Assembly: GCF_042767895.1 (NCBI RefSeq)
Contig: NC_091589.1
Span: 25,699,985 to 25,744,984, forward strand
Source of the DNA: Penaeus vannamei
Lineage: Eukaryota; Arthropoda; Malacostraca; Decapoda; Penaeidae
Direction of reading: 5' to 3'
Length of the DNA: 45,000 nt
In this document: positions 1 to 24,451 of the stretch, in pieces
Layout of the letters: each line of letters begins with the position of its first letter
Numbering within the stretch: position 1 is the first letter of the stretch
Program-made: the position numbers and the translations under genes
The notes under the pieces: generated by a model
What the model saw: only the letters and a program-made list of their open reading frames with translations
Told to the model about the DNA's origin: nothing
The model's database searches: none

Positions 1-40
1 CACACACACACTCACTCCCTCACTCACTCACTCACACACG
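1..40. repeat. CA/CACT simple repeat
   Basis: Short CA and CACT repeat tract cut by the left edge of the window. The following 41-264 is non-repetitive apart from a short TA run near 201-213; I see no gene there. Confidence 0.8.
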
Positions 41-264
41 ATTATCCAAGTGGCATTGTACTTGGAAAATGGAAATGGCCTTTCGATCGGTTCGGGGCAT
101 TATAAGTGCTGTGTGACCTTGGATGACCTTGACCTAGCACATTTATTTCAGCCATTAGCCATTAAGCATGAGGTTCGGGGAGAGAAAAATCCGACCCCTA
201 TATATATATATATCTCCCGTGTTGGTTAGGGAGTGTTAAACACGCGGCAGACGTGTAGATTTAA

Positions 265-672
265 TATAAGGTGGGGGTGGGGGGTGGGGTGGGGGGGCTT
301 GGAATATAATCATAAATCAAGTGATCATTATAAGTGAAAAGAGGCCCATAGAAATTATGATCATTATGTAGGGTGGGGGTTGGGTGGGGTGTGGAGTGGG
401 GGGGGCTTGGAATATAATCATAAATCAAGTGATTATTATAAGTGAAAAGAGGCCCATAAAATTATCATCATTATGTAGGGTGGGGGTTGGGTGGGTGGGT
501 GGGGGTGCTTGGAATATAATCATAAATCAAGTGATCATTATAAGTGAAAAGAGGCCCATGAAATTATGATCATTATGTAGGGTGGGGGTTGGGTGGGGTG
601 GGTGGGGGGGGGGGGCTTGGAATATAATCATAAATCAAGTGATTATTATAAGTGGAAAAAGGGCCCATAAAA
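265..672. repeat. Minisatellite, four units of ~102-108 bp
   Basis: Each unit has a G-rich part (runs of GGGTGGGG) followed by a conserved AT-rich part beginning GCTTGGAATATAATCATAAA. That anchor starts at 297, 405, 507 and 615, giving spacings of 108, 102 and 108. Units differ by few substitutions, which suggests recent tandem duplication. The G runs could form G-quadruplexes. The 61-residue open frame here is only a by-product of the repeat. Confidence 0.9.
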
Positions 673-835
673 TGCTAGGCCGACACGGAGAGGGCGTTCG
701 GATACGTGGACGAAGATTTGCCGAAGATCAAGACGATTGCGACCATGACGAAATCTGACGAGATGCTGCGGTGCTGTGGTGTGGAGTCCTTACTTAAGAA
801 AAAAAAGGTTATGGATTGCACATCAACCGGAAAGA
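673..835. other. Unique non-repetitive island, unidentified
   Basis: About 160 bp of complex sequence between the minisatellite and the GA tract. It is open on the plus strand and reads as an ordinary-looking peptide (contains GYVDEDLPKIKTIATM), preceded by a TAG that could be a splice acceptor at 673-675. I do not recognise the product. It may be an exon, a transposon remnant or chance. Confidence 0.3.
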
Positions 836-837
836 GT

Positions 838-1123
838 GGGAGAGAGAGTGCGAGAGTGCGAGAGTGGGAGAGTGTGGGAGTGGGAGTGGGAGTGGGAGTG
901 GAAGTGGGAGTGGAAGTGGGAGTGGAAGTGGGAGTGGAAGTGGAAGTGGAAGTGGAAGTGGGAGTGGGAGTGGGAGTGGGAGTGGGAGTGGGAGTGGGAG
1001 TGGGAGTGGGGAGGGAGTGGGGAGGAAGTGGGAGTGGGGAGGGAGTGGGAGTGGGGAGGGAGTGGGAGTGGGGAGGGAGTGGGAGAGGAGAGGGAGAGGG
1101 AGAGGGAGAGGGAGAGGGAGAGG

Positions 1124-1170
<47 letters not shown>

Positions 1171-1532
1171 GGAGTGGGAGGGAGAGAGAGAGAGAGAGAG
1201 AGAGTGGGAGAGAGAGTGGGAGAGAGAGAGTGGGAGAGAGAGTGGGAGAGAGAGAGTGGGAGAGAGAGAGTGGGAGAGAGAGTGGGAGAGAGAGAGTGGA
1301 GAGAGAGAGTGGGAGAGAGAGAGGGGAGAGAGAGAGTGGGAGAGAGAGAGGAGGGAGAGAGAGAGAGTGGGAGGGAGAGAGAGAGGGAGAGGGAGAGGGA
1401 GAGGGAGAGGGAGAGGAGAGGGAGAGGGAGAGGGAGAGGAGAGGGAGAGAGGAGAGGGAGAGGAGAGGGAGAGGGAGAATGAGAGGGAGAGGGAGAGGGA
1501 GAATGAGAGGGAGAGGGAGAGGGAGAAACGAG
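838..1532. repeat. GA-rich compound repeat (GGGAGT / GGGAGA / GA)
   Basis: Nearly pure purine tract on the plus strand. GGGAGT and GGAAGT hexamers dominate at 870-1080, then GGGAGA and GA dinucleotides. Long open frames on both strands here are artefacts of a stop-free repeat. A mirror-symmetric purine tract of this length can adopt H-DNA. Confidence 0.95.
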
Positions 1533-1555
1533 CAAAACCGAGAGAAAACGACACA

Positions 1556-1760
1556 CGTAAGAATTGAAGAGTGTCGCTGAGGACGCCAAAAGACTCTTGG
1601 CACAGGGAACAGTCTGCTCAGTTGAAGCGTCGTGGGACAAAACCTGTGCGTTTCTCCCCTTCCTGGAACGACAAGATAAGAACAACACGTTAAGACAGAG
1701 ATTTGTTGTTTATTGGTTTGTCGCTTGTTCAGTTCGATGGCGACGTGCTGCGGTGGGTCA
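1556..1760. other. Unique island after GA tract, unidentified
   Basis: About 200 bp of complex sequence, open on the plus strand from an ATG at 1564 (starts MKSVAEDAKRLLAQGTVCSV). No known domain was recognised. It may belong with the 673-835 island, split by repeat expansion, but nothing proves it. TA-rich sequence follows to about 1870. Confidence 0.25.
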
Positions 1761-1989
1761 GGGTTGGTGGGAAAATGTGGATGTATATCCCTTTATATAT
1801 ATTTACAAGTACATTTAGATATATTTTTGTATGTGTATATAAATACATTATATATGTAGGGATGTAAGCACGCACGCACACAGCGTACGGACAAAAATCA
1901 AACAGGACAAAATCATTTTCTACTTTTTTGTATATGTTTTTTTTCTTGATTTTTAGAGATGACTCCTCCTTCCCTTCTTTCAGGGTCAT

Positions 1990-2425
1990 CACTACATTTA
2001 TCAATAGATTCATCAATAAATTCATCAAAAGATTCATAAAGAAAGTCTTGAAAAATAACAATAAATTCATCGGTAGTTCCATCAACAAATTCAGCAATAA
2101 ATTCATTACTAAATTCAATAATGAATTTATCAACAAATTCAGCAATAAATTCATCACTAAATTCAATAATGAATTTATCGATAAATTCAACAATAAATTT
2201 ATCAAGTTAAAACTATCAAGCAAATCACAACAAATTGACAATAGATTCATCAATAATTCCATCAATAAATTCCTCAATAGATTCACCAGGAGATACATTA
2301 AGAAAGTCATCAAAAATCAACGATAAATTCATCAGTGAGTCCACCAATTAATTAATCAGTAATTCAATTTATCAACGAATTCATCAGTGAATTTATCAAC
2401 GAATTCACCAGTAATTCCCTCAATG
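1990..2425. repeat. AT-rich minisatellite (ATTCATCAATAA-like 12-mer)
   Basis: Irregular 12-bp and higher-order repeats of ATTCATCAATAA and ACTAAATTCAATAATGAATT. The 12-bp period is a multiple of three, so open frames appear on both strands (FINKFI-type and NLLLNL-type), but they are pure repeat translation. Confidence 0.9.
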
Positions 2426-2565
2426 TTCCTCAATATTGTTAATTATTGTTAATGATTAAGTTAATGATGTTAATTAAAACGGGCAGGGTGACGGGTCTCT
2501 TGCAGGGGGGAGGGGGGGGGTTAGTGTAGGTCTCTTGTACTGTGGTTTTGTAACGTTAAGTATTA

Positions 2566-2962
<397 letters not shown>

Positions 2963-3000
2963 TTGTTGTTGTTGTTTATTCATTTGTGTATATATATATT

Positions 3001-3125
3001 TTTTATTTTGTGAGCATTTATTTTTGTGTATTTGTTTATTTTGTGAGCATTTGTTTATTTTTGTATTTGTTTATTTTGTGAGCATTTGTTTGTTTATTTG
3101 TTTTGTATTGGTTTCTTTGTTTATT
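3001..3125. repeat. Short minisatellite, ~35-bp unit
   Basis: Three copies of a T-rich unit containing TATTTTGTGAGCATTTGTTT, spaced ~35 bp (around 3004, 3038 and 3073). Confidence 0.7.
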
Positions 3126-3227
3126 TATTCGGTAGGCTTAAACAGAATAAGGTATAAGAAATACACGAGGGATCATTATTGAAATTATATTGAACATCAG
3201 TAATGATTGTAATTAGATATTTACAGT

Positions 3228-3259
3228 TAAGATAAGATAAGATAAGATAACTCTCTCTC

Positions 3260-3326
<67 letters not shown>

Positions 3327-3333
3327 GTCTCTT

Positions 3334-3389
<56 letters not shown>

Positions 3390-3820
3390 ATTCTCTCGCT
3401 CTCTCTCTTATTCTCTCGCTCTCTCTCTCTCTTCTCTCTTATTCTCTCGCTCTCTCTCTCTCTCTTATTCTCTCATCTCTCTCTCTCTTATCCTCTCCTC
3501 TCTCGCTCTCTTATTCTCTTGCTCTCTCATTCTCTCGCTCTCTTATTCTCTCGCTCTCTTATTCTCTCGCTCTCTCGCTCTCTTATTCTCTCGCTCTCTC
3601 GCTCTCTTATTCTCTCGCTCTCTAGCTCTCTTATTCTCCGCCCTCTCGCTCTCTCTTCCTCTACTTCTCTTTCTCTACCTCCCTCTCTTTCTCTACCTCT
3701 CTCCCTCTCTCCCCTAGCCTCTTTCTCTCTCATTCTCTCACTCTCCCTCTCTCTCCCTCTCTCACTCTCCCCCTCTCCCCCTCCCTCTCCCTCTCCCTCT
3801 CCCCATCCCAGACCAAACAA
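3228..3820. repeat. GATAA run followed by CT-rich repeat
   Basis: About four GATAA pentamers at 3230-3250 lead into ~550 bp of CT repeats with a local higher-order unit (CTCTTATTCTCTCGCT) between 3400 and 3640. It sits just 3' of the lectin-like gene's last exon and may contain its 3' UTR. Confidence 0.9.
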
Positions 3821-3855
3821 AAATTTCCAGCCCCCCTCCTCCTCCTCCCCCCCCT

Positions 3856-7973
<4,118 letters not shown>

Positions 7974-8019
7974 TTCAGCGACGGGGATGCGAGGGCGAGC
8001 GGTTGCAGGGTCTCCGGCA

Positions 8020-8060
8020 GTGCAATTGAGTGTCTTCGGCGGGGGAATCGGGCTTATAAA
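8020..8060 (-). promoter_or_regulatory. Candidate core promoter of the lectin-like gene
   Basis: On the minus strand a TTTATAAG TATA-like box lies at 8060-8053, and an arthropod-like initiator (CTCAATT) is centred about 33 bases downstream, with A at 8027. That implies a ~54-base 5' UTR before the ATG at 7973. Spacing fits a TATA-Inr promoter; no experimental support. Confidence 0.5.
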
Positions 8061-8492
8061 TGCGTTGCGTTGGGGAGGAAGTGGGGGAGGGTGTGGTGGG
8101 GTATGGGGTGGGTATGTGGGGGGTATGTGGGGGGGGGAGGGCTTACGAGTTCTGGATTAGCGTCGCTTTGGAGGGATGACGTCGGTGTCTTATCTCGCGG
8201 CCCCGGCGGGAAATTCGTGGAGGAAGGGCTTTGCTCATGGGGCGGCGTTATCTGATTGAGATAAGGGAGAGGAAACGCCCAAGTGTTTCTTTAGGGTTTT
8301 TTCCGTGACCGATCATTTCCTTTTTTTGCCCTATTTCACCCCCAAAGAAGCAGGGTTTCCTCTCCCGCTCAGGGCATCCCTATTCTCGGGAGGGGAGGAG
8401 GCCGGCGACGCAGCCTCCGAGGAAGAGGGTCCTTGGAGAAGCCCTTGAGGCCAGGGTCTTCGCACGGGCTGACCTGCGTCCTTTCCCCGCAG

Positions 8493-18030
<9,538 letters not shown>

Positions 18031-18670
18031 CCGAGGGGAGGGCGGGGGAGGAGGGCCTGGCACGCGCTCGCTCTGTCGGATTATTTTTTCATTTCTTCCT
18101 TTTATTTTTGTTGGGTTTATCTTCTTCATTTTGTCTCAAACCTTAAGGAAATTGAAAGCAGTTTTTGTAGCGTAAATTGGTGACGGTGTGATCTTCCATT
18201 CTGGGTTCTCTCTCTTCCCACCAGATTCTCTTTTTGTCAGACAAAGACCAGTGATAAGTCGTCTATAAGTTTTATTAATGCCATGTTATTCTTTCTTTGT
18301 GGACTGAATGTTTTCGATGCAGATTTAAGTTGAATCGACGAAAAGTTTCTTTCGTGAACATAATGCTCTATGTTTTCGAGTCCGAAAAGTATTTTGTAGT
18401 TTGGTTACTCTTAATTGAAGGGGTTGCATGTGACGTGTATTTTGGGCCTACATCAGCGACGGTAAGAAGGCATACAACTAAAACCATACACAATCAGTTC
18501 ATTACCTTAGATCGTTGTGCAAAATATGAGAAAAATGCATCTTTTTTATTTGAATATTAAATTGATTTATTACAAAAATATTAAATTGATCATTATTTTG
18601 TTTTCTTCGTGAGTTATTGGAAGCCTCGGCCGCCTCTACGTCTGTGCCGTCGGATTTGGCCCCCGTAAAA

Positions 18671-18744
18671 CCACGTGTTAAATTCGAGTGGCCAGTGCGT
18701 GCTCGAGGGGGAGGTTAAGGTCGACCTCGAAATTTACCCCGTGG
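18671..18744. repeat. Inverted repeat / hairpin in the helicase 3' UTR
   Basis: The left arm CCACGTGTTAAATTCGAG (18671-18688) pairs with the right arm at 18726-18744, whose reverse complement is CCACGGGGTAAATTTCGAG, with ~2-3 differences and a 37-base loop. It may be an RNA hairpin or a small element remnant. Confidence 0.5.
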
Positions 18745-18828
18745 AAAGATGCGTTTCTTTTTATTTCCCGCCTCTGTATTTTCATGAAAAGTTTTGTAAT
18801 GCGTTATCTGTGATGATTTTCATATCGG

Positions 18829-18834
18829 AATAAA
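18829..18834 (+). promoter_or_regulatory. Candidate polyadenylation signal
   Basis: AATAAA within GGAATAAAAGATAATG, ~800 bases after the helicase stop codon. Confidence 0.5.
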
Positions 18835-19932
18835 AGATAATGATTATTTGTTGTGTTTGAATGCCTTTTGCGGTGGACGTTGGGCATAGGGATTGAATTT
18901 TGTGTCTGAAGAGGAATCTGAAGTGAATAATGCATAATTTGATTATTGGGTAAATTGCAGCAAATTTCACCCTATTGTTCTCATTTGAAAATGAGAACTA
19001 TAAGATTTATGGATATTGTAAAACTTCAAGACGAGACACAGGAATTAAAGGGAAAATGCTTAGCATTAAGGAAAATTGTCATAAGGAATATACAAAACGG
19101 GACGAAAATGGACCATCTGTCATTATTAATTATCAAAACTGTGTGCAATGCATGTGTACAGATTTACGCACCAAATACATACCTATATACTGTGAGGAAA
19201 AGCAATAACAACTTATCAATATCTAGTACCAAGAAAAAAAAAAAAGAATTTCTAAAGATACTCTCATTCAAAACCCAGCCACGTGGAATAAAGCGTATGG
19301 CTCTATTTAAATTATTCAGGGATGCAATGTTTCCTTTTTTTTTAAGTGACACTTTTACATTAGTAATATTGTTCATATTTTGTGTCATTGTTTCATTAAG
19401 AACTATCTTGCTTTGTAATCCTGTAAGGTAACAGTAACCCAGTACTGCTACTTCTCGTACAATACCGGGACAATTCAAGGTCAGTGTCCCTCGGAGATCT
19501 GCTCACCTTCCTTTTACCTTAAATCACCACATGCGAGCACCACCTGGCCACCCCCCACATTTGCACAAGTATTTCAGAAATTCAATAGTTCATATCCAGC
19601 AATACTTTACGCTGAACTTTATCACTAATTAGCCGGGGGAAATCATGAACAATTCGCTGCTTGCTTGTTTATTTTCGTCTTAGACCCTAGCTTACAAGTT
19701 TACCCTTCTTGCACGTCACTAAAGTATAAAATATATCAGTGGTGATTTCACTGTAAAATGCACAATGATGGCCGTGACCTTACGTGTAGCAGCGGGGTCC
19801 GAGCAGGAAGGAGGCGAGACCAGATCTCCCCGGTAATGGTACTACCCCAAAAGTACCAGGGGGTATCAGCGCCCTCTACCGGGGTATCGTGTACTCTCGT
19901 GGAGACCCGTGAGTGGCTGCAGTCACGGTTTA

Positions 19933-19976
19933 TGACGTCACTAATGACGGTATGACCAGCCACTAGCATGACGTCA
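19933..19976. promoter_or_regulatory. Paired TGACGTCA palindromes in LTR 1
   Basis: Two perfect cAMP-response-element palindromes (19933-19940 and 19969-19976). The pair recurs in LTR 2 (25953-25960, 25986-25993), LTR 3 (33337-33344, 33370-33377) and LTR 4 (41544-41551, 41577-41584). CREB/ATF binding is established for this motif; its function here is inferred. Confidence 0.6.
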
Positions 19977-20656
19977 CTAGCAGACGCCATACAATTACTT
20001 GAATGTACCACTAAACAGTGTATATTCATGACACTATCCACCTGGTAGATAGTGTCCTCACATGATTTACTGGGCATATAAGAGACAATAAACATAGCAT
20101 GTACGTAGCTAAGCCCACGTACGTTTGCTTACAATAATTACGGGCGGTACCCCGCATTTCCACCACGAAGGATAAATACACATGATAAAAATAGGGTATA
20201 TACAAGGAAAATAAAACTCAATGCTGACAGTAGTCCTCGGTGCCCATTTCCCAATGGGTTCACTGAATCCGACTCGTACCATGGACTCCGTCATACCAAA
20301 AGGGGGGGGGGGTACCGTGGTAGGACGAGGAGTGGGCGAATAGTCCCACTACAACCCTCCCGGGCCCTGGGTCGTATGGTCCGATAGTTCAGCGCACCTA
20401 CGACCTCCCCGTGCACTTCAGGCCTTCTCATCTCACACCAGAGCCGAGGGGTCGCCTTCTCTTCTCGCGCTAAGGCTAAGGGGTTGCCTGGGGGTCATAA
20501 TCGGTATAAATATATACATGAACATCATAACTGGAAAGAGAACATAAGGTCAGCATGGCATATATGTAGGTTGCAAGGAGTCACCGAATGATGCATTTTA
20601 ACTTTTGACTGGGCAAGGTGGTCCACAAGCATTACAAACGTAATCTAAAATTGGAC

Positions 20657-20930
20657 AGAAAAATTTAAAACAAATTAAAACATCAATACAATATCAAAAA
20701 TTTTAAAAATTGAGAAAAAAAATACAGAATTCGAGACATTGAAATTAAGATTGCACAAATAAAACATAAAACATTAAAAATTAAGAGAACACGAATAAAA
20801 CAAGGATTCAAAACATTAAAATTAAGAGAACATAAAACTCAATAAGACATTGAAATTAAGAGAGCACAAGTAAAACATAAAACATGAACATTAAGAGAAC
20901 AAAAATTAAAAGAATAAAAGACACCTAACG
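20657..20930. repeat. A-rich minisatellite in LTR 1
   Basis: Units of ~28-35 bp built from AACATTAAAATTAAGAGAAC, with ACGAATAAAACAAGG or ATAAAACTGAATAAG spacers. Homologous blocks of other lengths occur at about 26690-26870 (LTR 2), 34100-34350 (LTR 3) and 42280-42715 (LTR 4). Copy-number change explains most LTR length differences. Confidence 0.85.
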
Positions 20931-20990
20931 ACTCGACAATGAGCGACTGAGCAAACACACCACAGTACACCTTCACTCACGCCATCTCAT

Positions 20991-22383
20991 TCATTCCTCC
21001 CAAACCTCGTAGTCACTGTAATCACTGTTCGTTTCTGTGCTCATTTCTGCACCAGAGCAAAGGAAATGATCACTAGGAAACCTGTTCAGCGGTTCCGAAT
21101 CACAAAATTCGCCTTCCGTCCGAAACGATCCAGCACACGTACAGGTGCTGCTGCTACGTCTGGGGGACGGCCTGGCAACGGACCGTCAACACATGGAGGT
21201 TCAGAAGGCAGTCTGTCTCCAACCTCAATCTAGTTCAGCAGGAGGGAGATACATTTTCAACTGATCTCTGTGCTGCTTCACTATACGATAAGGGGGCTGA
21301 AGGTCTTTAACCTCGAATACAACGGGACCTGTTTGCTTGATCACTCTACAGGGCCTTGCCATCGGTCCTGTAACGCCCCTCCGGTAAAGTCCCTACGGAG
21401 GACGAGCGCACCTTCCTCCGGCTGCCAGGTAGAGCGAACTTTCCGATTGTGCGCCTGTGCATTGGCCTCTCTGGAACGGAGAGAAGCAGCAATGGCAAGC
21501 TGCCTGGCCTTAGCCAGCTGTTGCACCTAAGATTAGTGTCCGTCGTTACTTGGTTGGTGAGTCCCCTGGAAAACAAGGCCATCTTCCTTTATAACCCAAA
21601 AAGGGTTATAAAGTGATCATAAAATCCCCGAAGAACCGTTTCTGCTGTCTTATTCCTGAGTGGAACGAGCTGCAAGTACCAGGATTGGTGATCCACTATT
21701 GACAGAACATATCCATAGCCATACTAGTTTAAAATCATAAAAACTCATGGGCAAACCTGCTCATACGAGGCGACTTTGTTTTGCGGGAGAACACATAGGT
21801 GAGAGGGCGATGGTCAGTGTATACAGTAAATGGTCTCCCATACACACAAGGGTCGAATACCCAAACAGCCTCTACTACAGCAAGAGCCTCAAGATCTATA
21901 GCACGATATCGAGACTTCGCATCTTTCAACGTCCTCGACCAATATGAAACAGCCTGGGGCTCTCCATTATCACTGCGCTGAAGAAGAACTGCACTGAGAG
22001 CTTTGGCAGAAGCATCTGTATGAATTTCAAAATGTCGCTCAAAGTCAGGCAGACGCAAAATGGGAGCCGAAACAAGGGCGTCTTTAAGATTTTGGAAGGC
22101 GCTCTCTGCTTCTGGTGACCATGTGAATGACACCCCTTTCTTAGTAAGTTGTGTCAATGGACGGGCAACAGTGGCAAAACCCTGTATGTGTCGCCGAAAG
22201 AACCCACACGCCCCCAGGAAGCGGCGAACCTTACGTACAGACCTGGGACGCCTCATATCATTAATGGCCGGAACCTTATTGGGATTGGGTAATACTCCCT
22301 CTGGGCTTACAACAAAACCAAGGAACTATCTGGTGTTTGGCAAATAAGCACTTAGCAAGATTGAGTTTCATACCAGCTTCGTC
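20991..22383 (-). pseudogene. E1 pol remnant (integrase, RNase H, RT end)
   Basis: Ty3/Gypsy-type pol, heavily damaged. Right to left on the element strand: the end of RT (MKLNLAKCLFAKHQ), the connection region and RNase H (VYTDHRPLTYVFSRKT), then integrase fragments (TWQPEEGALVLRRDF, GPY/F-type tail). Missing: most of RT, including the catalytic YLDD; the integrase zinc-binding domain; and ~290 bp of the integrase core between about 21588 and 21598. Several indels shift the frame. The right end stops exactly at a DNA transposon (22384). Confidence 0.85.
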
Positions 22384-23657
22384 GGTAATTGTTGAAGACC
22401 ACGACGCACCCTCGCAGAGACTAAGTCGAAAAAAATGATATTTTTCTGCATGAAATGCTATGATTTCATCGATTTTCGGCGTTGTTTCTTTTGCGAATGA
22501 ATCGTTCAGGAGATCGAGTACCATTTCTCCATCGATTTGATTGATTTGATAGTCCCGTTAGCAGGGGAGGGCATGAAGTATATCAGGGAAATTATGGGGT
22601 AAAAAAAATCTAAAATAAGAATAACGATCAAAAATGCGTAAAACTAGCACAAAAAGCGCTTAAAATTTGCCAATGAAACTCTACGGATGTAAACGCCATC
22701 TTTGAAAGTTTACGGTCTGACGCGAAATAAATCAACCCACATTTCGGCAAAAAATCTAAGGGAATTCACACGTTCCAACCCCCAAAACGTATTGACCAAT
22801 AAACCAACCTAATATATCAATATAAATTGCCGTGACTAGGCGTGCCCTAAGGGCACTGCCCGAGGGGAGGGTTGGTGGGGGGTAAGCCCCCCAACACCCT
22901 CCAGGACACATTCTCTCTACGACGGTATGTACGGCAAGACAGAGCTGCATTCACACCTTAAAATAACAAACCAAATACCTTTATATCCGGAAACGTGAAA
23001 CTTTCGTTTCTTTGTACTGTTGGTATTGCTTCGATTTTAATCACCTTTTTCGTCCTTTGGAGCTCTTGATGGGCTCAGATATAAAACTGGGATGGTTACT
23101 GAAGTCGAATTATTCTTCGATGCCACTGTAAAGGTCTTAAAAAAGAACCCAGAATCAACACAACACTGGAAACGCAACATTTCTCACCGGCTTTCAATCT
23201 CGAAATGAGCGGGTTGGTGAGCTGTCAACCTGTGGCTGGCGCAAGAAAGTGTGAAACACTCGATGCACAGGATTCGATATGAGGGTAGAGATAAATATAA
23301 AAATATGCAATTGAAGTATAATAACATTAATAAAAGACTTTAAAGGTATAAATGCGTACCAGCAGACACAGATAATTAGCCAAATATCGTTTTGACAAGC
23401 GCGTAATGATACACGGGCTAGTTCGAGAACGCAAAAATGCGTTCGTGGGTCAGTGTCGTGTTTTTCCTAGCAAGGTAAACAAGCTTATCGACTTTGAATT
23501 TGAATGGCGGCCGCGCGTTATATTTTCGTCATTTAGCGGTGACTATAAGGCCGTTGCATCTTAAACTATACGCTATCCCCTTCTATTTTTCCCGCTCTAT
23601 AAGATGGCGGTGTCCATTTTCCTCTATCTACGCGCGTCGCGGTCTTCAACCTCTACC
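22384..23657. mobile_element. TIR DNA transposon copy T1 (1274 bp)
   Basis: The ends are inverted: left GGTAATT + GTTGAAGACC(A)CGACGC, right the reverse complement of GGTAGAG + GTTGAAGACCGCGACGC, ~24 bp with few mismatches. No transposase was recognised, so it is probably non-autonomous. It separates E1 gag from E1 pol. The flanks do not match each other (GCTTCGTC left, GTAACAAA right), which fits deletion of retroelement sequence next to its left end. A short minus-strand frame near the left end is shared with the other two copies. Confidence 0.8.
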
Positions 23658-24451
23658 GTAACAAATACTGTGCATATCCCCTGGCCCTAGCTTTAGTAAC
23701 GCGAATAAAATTATCATCTGTAGGAGGCCTTGCTAGAGCCTCAATGGTACTAATCCAGGCCTCTACTTCCTGGTTGCGAACCAGAGGCATTGATGCTGGT
23801 GTATCCCCTTTAAATACTGGGACCTCTTCACGCCCCAAATAAATGGGATGTGTGTGTGACTATAATCTGAGGTCGTGGGTAATTGCCCTACAGAATGACA
23901 GCATGCATGACGTGCCTGAGGCTGTGGCCTGGGGAGGCATGACTCGCGGGCGTCAGGCCTTCCCGAAGGCCCACTAGCTAACTGTGGAGGTAGGACGCTC
24001 CCCCGAGAAAGTTCGGGAGTGGATGCTCCAGAGCGAGGCTCATGCGGAGTCCGTAATTGCCGCATCTCTTCTCGCAGGTGCCTGTTGTCTCCTCCTAAGG
24101 TATCTATCCTATGTAAGGCAGCCTCTAATTGAGCCTGAAGGGCTCCTAATTCCAATGGGGCAGCACCCTGGAGAGGGGCACTGCCATCACCCTCCTGCAT
24201 GGACGCACCATCGGGAGCCACGTGGCTTCCCTGCACATCATGGACCGGCATAATAGCGACACTGAGCTTTTCTGGCCCGCCCTCGTCTTAGCCATCAGCC
24301 TCTTACAAATACGAACGAGAGACCTTCTCTGAGCGCGGTTACAAGTACTTACTGTTCCCCGAGAATCTTCGCTCAACAAGTCAGCACAGCCACAAGAGAC
24401 CAAGTCATCTAATAACGTAACACCCGGTACTGTGGAAGACATACGCCACAA
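23658..24451 (-). pseudogene. E1 gag fragment
   Basis: Starts at the ATG at 24451 (MWRMSSTVPGVTLLDD), followed by a basic stretch (RRSLVRICKRLMAKTRAGQK), a coiled-coil-like segment (LGALQAQLEAALHRIDTL) and RARGYAQYLL, where the transposon cuts it. It has an internal deletion of ~45 bp near 24270 relative to E2 and frame breaks. Structural protein of the retroelement particle; non-functional here. Confidence 0.8.

Larger units (their letters stand above)
18031..18855 (+). other. Helicase 3' UTR (inferred)
   Basis: Sequence downstream of the stop, without repeats or a convincing reading frame. The first well-formed AATAAA is at 18829-18834, so the transcript may end near 18850. From there to 19421 I see no gene; a 161-codon frame from 18946 has no recognisable domain. 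Confidence 0.5.
19422..20969 (-). mobile_element. LTR 1 (3' LTR of E1, left end of array)
   Basis: Begins on the plus strand TGTAAGGTAACAG (so it ends ...TTACA on the element strand), where homology with the other LTRs starts; the left flank is host sequence. The right end is set at CAGTACA, giving TGTACTG...TTACA ends next to a purine-rich stretch after the integrase stop; that boundary is inferred. It lacks ~135 bp present in LTRs 2-4, between CCCCACAT and TTGCACAAG near 19560. On the element strand an AATAAA lies near 19665, and TATA-like boxes near 20195 and 20515. Confidence 0.75.

Noticed and set aside
706..1567. Long open frames in several frames on both strands
   Set aside because: They translate a GA/GGGAGT repeat with no stops; the products are pure Ser-Pro-Leu or Arg-Glu repeats without protein-like composition.
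18946..19431. 161-codon frame between the helicase and the retroelement array
   Set aside because: AT-rich, no recognisable motif, atypical composition, and no splice or promoter support. A fragment such as QIYAPNTYLY is too short to call.
23984..24253. 89-codon plus-strand frame repeated at 31286 and 39523
   Set aside because: It recurs only because it is the antisense shadow of the conserved gag region; no independent evidence for coding.
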